NCBI GenBank assembly: GCA_001805205.1
Contig: MHER01000199.1
Location: 1 to 9,538 of the forward strand
Source: Nitrospirae bacterium RIFCSPLOW2_12_42_9
GTDB taxonomy: Bacteria > Nitrospirota > 9FT-COMBO-42-15 > HDB-SIOI813
DNA length: 9,538 nt
Direction of reading: 5' to 3'
In this document: positions 1 through 6,406 of the stretch, in pieces
Numbering within the stretch: the stretch's first letter is position 1
Layout: each line of letters opens with the position of its first letter
Position numbers and translations under genes: made by a program
The notes under the pieces: generated by a model
Databases searched by the model: none
What the model saw: only the letters and a program-made list of their open reading frames with translations
Told to the model about the DNA's origin: nothing

Positions 1-5
1 GCCGA

Positions 6-46
6 GCCGCCAGAGGATAATTAATAACTCTGGTGGCTTTTTTTTT
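6..46 (+). terminator. Intrinsic terminator / likely leader attenuator
   Basis: The arms GCCGCCAGAG (6-15) and CTCTGGTGGC (28-37) form a 10-bp stem with one G-U pair around a 12-nt AT-rich loop, followed directly by nine T residues (38-46). This is a textbook rho-independent terminator. The Shine-Dalgarno of the next gene begins only about 10 nt later, leaving no room for a promoter between them. Either transcripts of the FN3 operon read through the hairpin from a start upstream of the window, which makes it an attenuator, or a promoter overlaps the hairpin itself. It could also serve simply as the terminator of an upstream gene that is not visible. Confidence 0.85.
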
Positions 47-54
47 GGACAAAC

Positions 55-60
55 GGGAGG
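55..60 (+). promoter_or_regulatory. Shine-Dalgarno fixing the FN3 gene start at 66
   Basis: GGGAGG lies five bases before the ATG at 66. The frame is also open upstream to a GTG at 33, but that codon lies inside the terminator stem and has no ribosome binding site. The 66 start also yields a normal signal peptide, so it is preferred. Confidence 0.8.
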
Positions 61-65
61 GAAGC

Positions 66-3053
66 ATGCATCTCAGGAAATATTGTAAAAATCTCAAGCA
101 ACAGCGCACCAAATTATTCCATACTTTAATAATAAGCTCATTAATATTAATAGCACTTCTTACAGGTGCCTATCCTGTTATCGCTGGCAGCGCCACACTC
201 ACATGGGACCCGCCTACTACCAATGTAGACCAAACACCATTAACAGACCTTGCCGGATATAAAGTATATTATGGAACAACATCAGGAACCTACAGCTCTA
301 CTATAGATATCGGGAACGTCATTAATTATACTGTCTCAAGTCTGGCAGAAAATACAACATATTATTTTGCTGTTACTGCTTACGACACTTTAGCCAATGA
401 AAGCAGTTATTCCAATGAAGTATCTAAAACAACATCTGACACTGCAGCTCCGGTGATCTCCGGTGTCTCTACGAGCAATATAACCAACTCAGGAGCAACC
501 ATAACATGGACTACGGATGAGGCATCAACATCCCAGATTGAATACGGAACAACAACCTCCTATGGCTCTTCAACAACCATAGACAATACCATGGTAACTT
601 CCCATAGTGTAACAGTCAGCGGACTTTTATCGTGGACTACATACCACTTCAGGGTTAAGAGCCAGGATGCATCAAGTAACCTTGCCACATCAGGAGATTA
701 CACATTTATAACACTAGCTCCACCGGATTCTAATCCGCCTACTGGTACTATAACTATTAATAACAATGCTGCATATGCAACCACCACATCAGTAACATTA
801 ACTTTCACTTGCTCTGATACAGAGGGTTCATGTACCGAGATGCGGCTTTCTAATAATGGGACTACATGGAATGCATGGGAGACATACGCTGCAACCAAGT
901 CATGGACTTTGACCAGCGGTGATGGGGCAAAAACAGTTTATGTCAAATATAAAGATAATGCAAGTAATATTTCTTCAAATTATACAGATAATATAACGCT
1001 CGATACAACAACCCCAACATTATCAGGGATAGGGGCTGGAAGCATAAGCTCCAGTACAGTTGTTATAAGCTGGACAACTAATGAAGCATCGACCACACAG
1101 GTGGAATATGGCACTACAATAAGCTATGGCTCATCTACAACACTCGATACAAATCTGGTCACAAGCCACAGTGTATCTATTACTGGGTTATCTTTTTCAA
1201 CCGCATATCACTATCGTGTAAAGAGCAGGGATGAAGCAGGAAACCTTTCGATATCAGGAGACCTTACTTTTACTACTCTACCACCACAGGATATTACATC
1301 ACCAACTGGAACGATCTTAATAAATAACGGCGCTGCATATGCAACCTCTACCTCAGTCATGCTGACCTTATCATGTACTGACATAGAGAGTACATGCGCC
1401 GAGATGCAGCTTTCCAATGATGGGAATTCATGGAATTCATGGGAGACATATGCTACAACCAAGTCATGGGTTTTGACCAGCGGTGATGGGATGAAGACAG
1501 TTTATGTTAAATATAAAGATAATGCAAGTAATATTTCTTCAGATTTTACTGATACAATAACACTCGATTCAACATCTCCCACGATATCAGGGATAGGGGC
1601 TGGAAGCATAAGCTCCAGTACAGCTATTATAAGCTGGACAACAAATGAAGCATCGACCACACAGGTGGAATATGGCACTACAACAAGCTATGGCTCATCT
1701 ACAACACTCGATACAAATCTGGTCACAAGCCACAGTGTATCTCTTACTGGATTATCTCCATCGACCACTTATAATTATCGCGTTTTGAGCAGGGATGCGG
1801 CAGGTAACCTAATAACATCAACTAACTATAAATTTACAACAAGTGCAATACCAGATACTACAGCGCCTGTTATTTCAGGTATTGGAATAAACAACATAAC
1901 AAGTAATGGAGCCACTATCAAGTGGACGACAAACGAACCAGCTACATCCCAGGTTGAATATGGCACCAGTGGCCTTTACGGAAGCTTCAGCAATCTTGAT
2001 AGCAATCTGACAACATCACATACAGTTATGCTTTCAGGATTATCAGCAAACACTGTATATCATTTCAGGGTTATCTCAGTAGACCTTGCAAACAATAAAG
2101 CTACATCATCAGAATATACATTCACTACTTTAAAAACAACTCAACCGGATACACCGGCAGCTATTATGGACCTTAGAGTCCAGACTAGCGGGAGTACAAG
2201 AAACACTGCCATCCTCGAATGGACAGCAACCGGTGCTGATGGGAATGAAGGGACTGCAACTGATTATGATCTTAGGATATCGGAATTGAAAATAATTGAA
2301 GACGGGGTTACACCAATAAATGGAGAAATCAACTTTTCCAATGCTCAGAATATTACAGGATTGCCAATCCCGGGAATAGCGGGGACTTTAGAGTCTTTCA
2401 AGGTAGATCAACTTAATACAAACAGTGTCTACTACGTTGCAATAAAGGCAAAAGATGAGAAAGGAAATGTTTCATCAATCTCCAATGTAATAAACAGTGA
2501 TAAGACACCTCCGATTCCTGTAACTGCAATCAGACAGGGATATACAATGATCTCATTCCCGCTTAATCCAACAACTACTGATACCCAGGCACTGTTAGGT
2601 GCAATAGTTGGAGACCCTGTAGAACTATACCAGTGGAGTTCCACCGGGCTTGAAGACGCCAGTGGTTCTTTTACATTAATAAGCAATGTTTCCCCTGGCC
2701 GTGGTTACTTTATAAAAGCTAATATGGACTCTGCAGTGCTCAATGTAACAGGGACAGCAATAACTGATTCAAGCTGGACAGTTACATTACAACCAGGCTG
2801 GAATATGATTGGAAATCCATATCCGGCAGAGGTAGATTTGATTAATACATACATTAAGGATACAGCCACAGGGAATTTAAAGAACTTTCAAGATGCTGTA
2901 ATAGCAGGATGGATAGGAAATGCCATCTATAATTATAATGGCAGCACGTATGACTTTTCCATGTATACGCAGGCAAAACTGAGACTGTGGCAGGGTTACT
3001 GGCTGGCTCTATTGCAGGATGGTCAATATGAAATGATTATATATAAACCATAG
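66..3053 (+). CDS. Secreted multi-domain FN3/Ig-like repeat protein
   Basis: This is a 995-residue exported protein, probably an extracellular or surface adhesin or matrix protein. No enzyme motif is visible. A long signal peptide (basic N-terminus, hydrophobic core about 20-35, cleavage near A40) precedes the modules. FN3 domains lie at about 41-122, 124-217, 317-403, 505-592, 595-690 and 697-814. Most carry the pattern ISW/TTNEASTxQVEYG, then LxxxTxYxxRV, then TFTTL. Two Ig-like domains with paired Cys and a KTVYVKYKDNASN motif lie at about 220-316 and 405-505. The C-terminal region (about 824-995) has the repeated motifs GYTMISFPL and GWNMIGNPYP seen at the ends of many secreted bacterial proteins. 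There is no lipobox, LPXTG, PEP-CTERM or C-terminal membrane anchor; the protein ends IIYKP. It is the first gene of a four-gene operon, preceded by a terminator hairpin, and its stop codon overlaps the next gene's ribosome binding site. Composition is rich in Thr and Ser. The domain family calls are firm, the adhesin role is inference. Confidence 0.85.
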   Translation: MHLRKYCKNLKQQRTKLFHTLIISSLILIALLTGAYPVIAGSATLTWDPPTTNVDQTPLTDLAGYKVYYGTTSGTYSSTIDIGNVINYTVSSLAENTTYYFAVTAYDTLANESSYSNEVSKTTSDTAAPVISGVSTSNITNSGATITWTTDEASTSQIEYGTTTSYGSSTTIDNTMVTSHSVTVSGLLSWTTYHFRVKSQDASSNLATSGDYTFITLAPPDSNPPTGTITINNNAAYATTTSVTLTFTCSDTEGSCTEMRLSNNGTTWNAWETYAATKSWTLTSGDGAKTVYVKYKDNASNISSNYTDNITLDTTTPTLSGIGAGSISSSTVVISWTTNEASTTQVEYGTTISYGSSTTLDTNLVTSHSVSITGLSFSTAYHYRVKSRDEAGNLSISGDLTFTTLPPQDITSPTGTILINNGAAYATSTSVMLTLSCTDIESTCAEMQLSNDGNSWNSWETYATTKSWVLTSGDGMKTVYVKYKDNASNISSDFTDTITLDSTSPTISGIGAGSISSSTAIISWTTNEASTTQVEYGTTTSYGSSTTLDTNLVTSHSVSLTGLSPSTTYNYRVLSRDAAGNLITSTNYKFTTSAIPDTTAPVISGIGINNITSNGATIKWTTNEPATSQVEYGTSGLYGSFSNLDSNLTTSHTVMLSGLSANTVYHFRVISVDLANNKATSSEYTFTTLKTTQPDTPAAIMDLRVQTSGSTRNTAILEWTATGADGNEGTATDYDLRISELKIIEDGVTPINGEINFSNAQNITGLPIPGIAGTLESFKVDQLNTNSVYYVAIKAKDEKGNVSSISNVINSDKTPPIPVTAIRQGYTMISFPLNPTTTDTQALLGAIVGDPVELYQWSSTGLEDASGSFTLISNVSPGRGYFIKANMDSAVLNVTGTAITDSSWTVTLQPGWNMIGNPYPAEVDLINTYIKDTATGNLKNFQDAVIAGWIGNAIYNYNGSTYDFSMYTQAKLRLWQGYWLALLQDGQYEMIIYKP
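720..1280 (+). repeat. Tandem coding repeat, copy 1 (Ig-like + FN3 pair)
   Basis: This is the first copy of a 564-bp period unit inside the FN3 gene, encoding one Ig-like plus one FN3 module. It aligns with 1281-1844 at a constant offset of 564, apart from one codon missing near the start. The 3' half is the most alike: 1023-1193 matches 1587-1757 with about six differences by hand alignment. Confidence 0.85.
1281..1844 (+). repeat. Tandem coding repeat, copy 2 (Ig-like + FN3 pair)
   Basis: This is the second copy of the 564-bp (188-residue) module. Its Ig-like half has drifted more from copy 1 than its FN3 half. The uneven divergence suggests partial homogenisation by recombination, or stronger constraint on the FN3 half. 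The duplication keeps the reading frame, so it simply lengthens the protein by one domain pair. Confidence 0.85.
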
Positions 3054-3064
3054 GAGTAACATCA

Positions 3065-3799
3065 ATGAAAAAAATTATTGTCAGCATTTTACTCAGTATA
3101 ACAATCATATTAACAGGAACCATTAGATGCCTTGCAGCCTGGCACGTTGATATAGAATTCTCTACCCCGAGTCTCAATTCAGATTCTGGTGTCGCATCAA
3201 ATAAACTCTCCCTGGGAACAGACCTGGCAGCAACATCAGGATATGACAATACATTAGACACCTTAGCATTATTAAACGGGCCAATCCATGCGTACATAAT
3301 CCATTCGGAATATAATCAAGACTATCAAAGACTGTGGAGAGACTTCCGCAATGAATCTCTTCCCCAGGAGTGGGAAATTGAAGTAGCAACATCTTCAGTA
3401 GATCAGCCGGTTAAGGTAACCTGGCAGATCAATGCCCCTCAGAATCTAAGCTTCAATCTCATTAACACAGAAAGTAATCAGGATATTGTAATGAGTTCTG
3501 TTACTGAATACTCTTATAGCAGTACAGACACTACAACAAAAAGGTTTTTACTTAAAGTCTCCGAAAATACAAATGCTGATACGAATAACCAGGATAGTTC
3601 AGTTAATGGAGGTGGCAGTAGTAAAGGAGGGGGATGTGGCTATATAAAGAGCGGAGGAGATAAAAATAACAACATCAATGGAAATGGACAGGTGGTGTTA
3701 AATATGATAATAACTATGATACCGGTTCTTCTATCGCTTCAATATCGCATTAAACGTCATGCATATGCGGCTTGGAAGATATTAAATAATCGCCGTTAA
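3065..3799 (+). CDS. Secreted protein with Gly-rich CGYIK C-terminal sorting-like tail
   Basis: This 244-residue protein starts with a signal peptide (cleavage near A24/A25). Its mature part (about 26-170) resembles the all-beta accessory domain found in multi-domain secreted bacterial proteins: a LGTDLAATSGYDNTLDT motif, then WEIEVATSS...VKVTWQI, then a strand with a final KRFLLKVSE. I recognise the pattern but cannot name the family with certainty. The tail is tripartite. A Gly/Ser stretch (182-190) leads to CGYIK (191-195) and a short polar Asn/Gly linker. One membrane segment (about 210-227) follows, and then a basic end (RIKRH, ...NNRR). That architecture is typical of C-terminal protein-sorting signals. 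The ATG has an AGGAG (3052-3056) with 8-nt spacing, overlapping the previous stop, so translational coupling is likely. The nearby exosortase could process the tail, but this is inference. Confidence 0.75.
   Translation: MKKIIVSILLSITIILTGTIRCLAAWHVDIEFSTPSLNSDSGVASNKLSLGTDLAATSGYDNTLDTLALLNGPIHAYIIHSEYNQDYQRLWRDFRNESLPQEWEIEVATSSVDQPVKVTWQINAPQNLSFNLINTESNQDIVMSSVTEYSYSSTDTTTKRFLLKVSENTNADTNNQDSSVNGGGSSKGGGCGYIKSGGDKNNNINGNGQVVLNMIITMIPVLLSLQYRIKRHAYAAWKILNNRR
3635..3799 (+). other. Candidate C-terminal sorting domain (Cys to C-terminus)
   Basis: This part of the preceding gene encodes residues 191-244: the CGYIK motif, an Asn/Gly-rich linker, a single hydrophobic helix and a basic terminus. 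The layout parallels PEP-CTERM, GlyGly-CTERM and MYXO-CTERM signals, but the signature residues differ from the PEP motif that exosortases usually recognise. A plain C-terminal membrane anchor is the alternative. Confidence 0.5.
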
Positions 3800-3813
3800 A
3801 CAGCCTTTCTTGT

Positions 3814-4170
3814 ATGCAAAAAAGAAAAAGGTCACTATGGTACATAGTAATCAGTGTAGGTTTTTTAGGTTTACTAACAACTTCCTGCGGCGTTGAGGGT
3901 GAAGGTGGTTCAGCCTCAGTGACTTTACATTGGGAACCGCCAACAACTAATGTTGACGGGACCGAATTGAATGACCTGGCAGGGTTTAAAATTTATTATG
4001 GGATAATCTCAGGTGAGTATACAGAAGTGACAGATATAAAAAATCCTAACGCAATTGAATATATGATTGAAAATCTACCGCCAGGCACATATTACTTTAC
4101 AGCAACAGCATACGATATTTATGGAAACGAGAGCAGCTATTCAAATGAGGTAAGTAAGATAGTAAATTAA
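3814..4170 (+). CDS. Small single-FN3 lipoprotein
   Basis: This 118-residue protein has a basic N-terminus (QKRKR), a hydrophobic core and a lipobox-like LLTTSC placing the lipidated Cys at residue 25. Thr at -3 is slightly unusual. Gly at +2 predicts outer-membrane sorting if the Lol rule applies. One FN3 domain (about 34-118) fills the mature protein. It shares PPTTNVD, DLAG(F/Y)K, YYG..SG.Y and NESSYSNEVSK with the first FN3 domain of the large operon protein, so the two are paralogous modules. No Shine-Dalgarno is visible. The ATG lies 14 nt after the preceding stop, so coupling to upstream translation is plausible. The role is unknown; it may be a membrane-tethered partner or receptor of the large FN3 protein. 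Confidence 0.8.
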   Translation: MQKRKRSLWYIVISVGFLGLLTTSCGVEGEGGSASVTLHWEPPTTNVDGTELNDLAGFKIYYGIISGEYTEVTDIKNPNAIEYMIENLPPGTYYFTATAYDIYGNESSYSNEVSKIVN

Positions 4171-4203
4171 TAATCCAGATATAAAGGAGAGGGTAAAAAA
4201 TTT

Positions 4204-4890
4204 ATGATTATGGACAAAGAGAGCAAGATTAAAGAATTAAATAAAATAGATCTCTTTTCTTCACTTACCCCTGAAGAATTATACCAGATCAGTGATAAAC
4301 TTGTTGTGAAGCAATTCAAAAAGAATGAAATAATCCTGTTCAGGGGGGATTCAAACAAATATATCTATATTATTTTTGATGGAGAGGTAAAGGTTTCTCA
4401 GGCATCAGAAGATGGGAAGGAGATAATCCTTGCTATACATCAATCAGGTGAGATATTCGGAGAGGCATCACTGGTTGCTGAGGTAAATAGTCCTGCAATT
4501 GTAGAAGCCACGAAAGATACACTTTGCGCCATCATATCTAAAAATGATTTTTATTCGATAATAGCCAGCTACAGCGAGATATTAGAACGGCTGCTGCAGA
4601 TATTATCTTCAAGGCTCTGCCAATCATGGGAACTCATACATCTGCTAAACTTTAATAATGCTCCACAGAGGATAAAGACATTACTCATGATGCTTGCTAA
4701 AAGGTATGGAAGAAGGGCCGAGGAAGAAACGATATTGAATGTCAGATTAACACATCAGAGTATAGCAAACATGACAGGATTAACACGTGAGACAGTTACG
4801 AGGGTAATTGATACGTGGCAGAGAAACGGAGATATATCTATTAAAAATAAACTTATCCAGTTAAATCCAAATTTCTTACATAGAAATTAA
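4204..4890 (+). CDS. Crp/Fnr-family transcriptional regulator
   Basis: This 228-residue protein has an N-terminal cyclic-nucleotide-binding-type beta barrel (about 15-140, with GEIFGEASL) and a C-terminal winged helix-turn-helix (about 150-225). The recognition helix TRETVTR is like the RETVGR of E. coli CRP, suggesting TGTGA-like half-sites. The Arg that contacts the cAMP phosphate in CRP (in RSA) is replaced by Ser/Pro (NSPA), and there is no N-terminal FNR-type cysteine cluster. The ligand is therefore unlikely to be cAMP or a 4Fe-4S cluster in the usual way. AGGAG and GAGGG upstream (4185-4193) lie 10-14 nt from the first ATG at 4204 and a few bases more from an in-frame ATG at 4210, so the exact start is uncertain. 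It sits 33 bp after the lipoprotein gene and probably closes the operon, making autoregulation or control of the FN3 genes plausible. Confidence 0.88.
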   Translation: MIMDKESKIKELNKIDLFSSLTPEELYQISDKLVVKQFKKNEIILFRGDSNKYIYIIFDGEVKVSQASEDGKEIILAIHQSGEIFGEASLVAEVNSPAIVEATKDTLCAIISKNDFYSIIASYSEILERLLQILSSRLCQSWELIHLLNFNNAPQRIKTLLMMLAKRYGRRAEEETILNVRLTHQSIANMTGLTRETVTRVIDTWQRNGDISIKNKLIQLNPNFLHRN

Positions 4891-4945
4891 TATAAAATAA
4901 TTTCCCCTTATATTTAACTTCATCAGGAAAAGGGTAAAAAGCCCT

Positions 4946-5497
4946 TCAAAATATCTTCTTTAGATCTATCTTTAAACCTTTTAGTAGAGGTGATTCTATG
5001 GCATTTTCCTTACCAAAGCTTTTGCACAGAACATACAAGGCATCTTTAAGAGTATAAATCTCTACTATTTCTTCACCTGGTATAACTATCCAATACTCTT
5101 TTACCCCAAACTTTGCATAAAGCCTTTTTTTCTGTACAAGATCCCTGTTTGCAGTACTCTCTGACAATATCTCTATCACAAGGTCAGGAGGACCCTGAAC
5201 ATTCTTCTCTCCTATAATGTGCAACCTCTGCTTTGAAATAAAAAGAATATCAGGTTCTACAACATTTTCATTGTCAAGATGTACATCAAAGGGCGCTAAA
5301 AAGATTTCTCCAAGGTCTTTAACCCTTACAAATGACAATAGCTCAAATCCAAGCTCCCTCAAAATCCTCTGGTGCTTTGTTACAGGTGAAGGCGTCATTA
5401 GCAAATCTCCTTCTATAAGCTCATAACGAACATCATCAGGAGTTTTCAGATAATCTTCATATGTATATTTCTTCTTCTCTGTTGCTGTAGATGCCAT
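4946..5497 (-). CDS. Uma2-family (DUF820) PD-(D/E)XK-fold protein
   Basis: The 183-residue protein shows the Uma2 pattern in order: YELIEG near 25-30, NVVEPDILF near 78-86, PDLVIEILSES near 104-114 and KKRLYAKFGVKEYWIV near 123-138. These carry the acidic and Lys residues of a restriction-endonuclease-like fold. Members are abundant in cyanobacteria and other environmental bacteria and their biological role is poorly known. Nuclease activity is inferred from the fold. The start at 5497 is chosen because AAGGAG lies 7 nt upstream. The frame runs open 15 codons further (to 5542), but that part overlaps the promoter leader. The gene converges with the Crp gene and has its own promoter in the 63-bp gap after the exosortase gene, so it is probably functionally separate from it. 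Confidence 0.85.
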   Translation of the reverse strand: MASTATEKKKYTYEDYLKTPDDVRYELIEGDLLMTPSPVTKHQRILRELGFELLSFVRVKDLGEIFLAPFDVHLDNENVVEPDILFISKQRLHIIGEKNVQGPPDLVIEILSESTANRDLVQKKRLYAKFGVKEYWIVIPGEEIVEIYTLKDALYVLCKSFGKENAIESPLLKGLKIDLKKIF

Positions 5498-5504
5498 CAG
5501 AGGT

Positions 5505-5510
5505 CTCCTT
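5505..5510 (-). promoter_or_regulatory. Shine-Dalgarno of the Uma2-family gene
   Basis: On the - strand this reads AAGGAG, seven bases before the ATG at 5497. It decides between this start and an upstream in-frame start at 5542 that has no comparable site. Confidence 0.8.
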
Positions 5511-5527
5511 TTTAATAATTTAGTATT

Positions 5528-5556
5528 ATTGTATCGAACCAAACGTTCAGAGTCAA
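5528..5556 (-). promoter_or_regulatory. Sigma-70-type promoter of the Uma2-family gene
   Basis: On the - strand, TTGACT (5551-5556) and TACAAT (5528-5533) are separated by exactly 17 bp, each one base off the consensus hexamers. Transcription would start near 5521, giving a leader of about 24 nt that holds the AAGGAG. It lies just after the exosortase stop codon. Confidence 0.65.
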
Positions 5557-5560
5557 ATAT

Positions 5561-6406
5561 TTAAGGCTTTTTTTCTGACCTCCTTAATAACCAGAGGATA
5601 GAACCTAAAAATATTAACGAAAAAAAGAAAAATGGTATTCCCCCTTTTTTATGTAATTCACTCGAAAGGATCCTCTCATCCACGTAGACTCCTAACAGAG
5701 AAAGAGTCAATATCCTCAGTCCATTTTTAAAAATGGTAATCGGGATGATAGACAAGGCCAGAACTATTTTCCCCGATACGCTCCTCAGGAAAAGTTGACC
5801 TGCCATAATACTTGTAATTAAAAGGGCAATGCTTGAGCGTATCCCGCTGCACTGTTCTGCAACCTCAATACTGATTCCAGGGAGATGAAAAATAAAGCCA
5901 TCTCGTAATAAAGGTATGCCTGTAAGTTTGAAGAACACATATGTTACCTCAGTCGATCCTATTTGTAAAAAAGTGATCACCTTTCCCACTATCAGACCTG
6001 GGATTGGGATCATAAATAAAAGAAACAGGAATGGGAACAAATTAGTTTTAACAGACTCAATGCCATAAAAGAGGATAAAACCACCGAGCCATGTAATAAC
6101 AGTTGAGAAGGTCATTAGAGATAGATAATCGTTCTGAGTAAGCCTCACTCCTTGACTTATTCCTATTAAATAAAGTAAACTTCCACAGATTAGCATCACA
6201 ATGCCAGCATTAAATGAATATACAACATTTTGGAATATTTCCCTTCTCTTAATATAGACAAAGTATGCACTTATGAGTGGAATCCCAAAAATGTGAGAGT
6301 AAAGTTCATCATCCATTGACAAAATCCATAGATTCTTCAAGGGCGCATAAAAAATTATGAAGACTATAATACTGAAGATTATGAATAAGAGATTTCTTGG
6401 ATTCAT
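5561..6406 (-). CDS. Exosortase (EpsH/Xrt family) transpeptidase
   Basis: This 281-residue polytopic inner-membrane protein is of normal family length. Exosortases cleave C-terminal sorting signals of exported proteins and are usually linked to exopolysaccharide production. The family landmarks are present: DDELYSH near 32-38, followed by a hydrophobic helix and basic YIKRR; the catalytic Cys186 in EQCSGIRSS; Arg231 in KNGLRI; and His252 in ELHKKGG. About eight hydrophobic segments are visible. I cannot assign a subfamily, and no fused EpsI-type domain follows. The ATG at 6406 is chosen over a TTG at 6457, which has no ribosome binding site; only a weak AAGG precedes 6406. The 5' end overlaps the divergent LamG-VanZ gene. 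No PEP-CTERM substrate or glycosyltransferase is visible in the window. The nearest protein with a tripartite tail is encoded at 3065-3799. Confidence 0.9.
   Translation of the reverse strand: MNPRNLLFIIFSIIVFIIFYAPLKNLWILSMDDELYSHIFGIPLISAYFVYIKRREIFQNVVYSFNAGIVMLICGSLLYLIGISQGVRLTQNDYLSLMTFSTVITWLGGFILFYGIESVKTNLFPFLFLLFMIPIPGLIVGKVITFLQIGSTEVTYVFFKLTGIPLLRDGFIFHLPGISIEVAEQCSGIRSSIALLITSIMAGQLFLRSVSGKIVLALSIIPITIFKNGLRILTLSLLGVYVDERILSSELHKKGGIPFFFFSLIFLGSILWLLRRSEKKP

Noticed and set aside
33..65. Alternative GTG start for the large FN3 gene, adding 11 residues
   Set aside because: The GTG lies inside the terminator stem and has no Shine-Dalgarno; the ATG at 66 has GGGAGG at proper spacing and a normal signal peptide.
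698..1462. Two similar antisense open frames (698-898 and 1211-1462, - strand)
   Set aside because: They are mirror images of the duplicated Ig-like module; their mutual similarity follows from the tandem repeat, and neither has a ribosome binding site or recognisable protein.
3037..3392. Antisense open frames opposite the CGYIK-tail gene
   Set aside because: They oppose the signal peptide and mature domain of a well-supported gene, and their translations show no domain or start signals.
3834..3848. Perfect inverted repeat ACTATG-GTA-CATAGT, possible operator
   Set aside because: It lies within the signal-peptide codons of the lipoprotein gene, does not resemble a Crp/Fnr site, and a 6-bp arm palindrome is expected by chance at this scale.
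4930..4946. Small hairpin AAGGG/CCCTT between the converging Crp and Uma2 genes, possible bidirectional terminator
   Set aside because: The stem is only 5 bp, it lacks a proper T tract on either strand and it overlaps the Uma2 stop codon; too weak to call.
5217..5426. Open frame of 69 codons on the + strand inside the Uma2 gene
   Set aside because: It is antisense to conserved Uma2 motifs, with no ribosome binding site and no recognisable product.
6316..6370. Perfect TTGACA (6316-6321) and perfect TATAAT (6365-6370) upstream of the LamG-VanZ gene
   Set aside because: They are separated by 43 bp, so they cannot form one promoter; the -35 has no -10 at 16-19 bp and the TATAAT has no -35 and would leave a 4-nt leader before 6381. 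Perhaps one is used, but the sequence does not show it.
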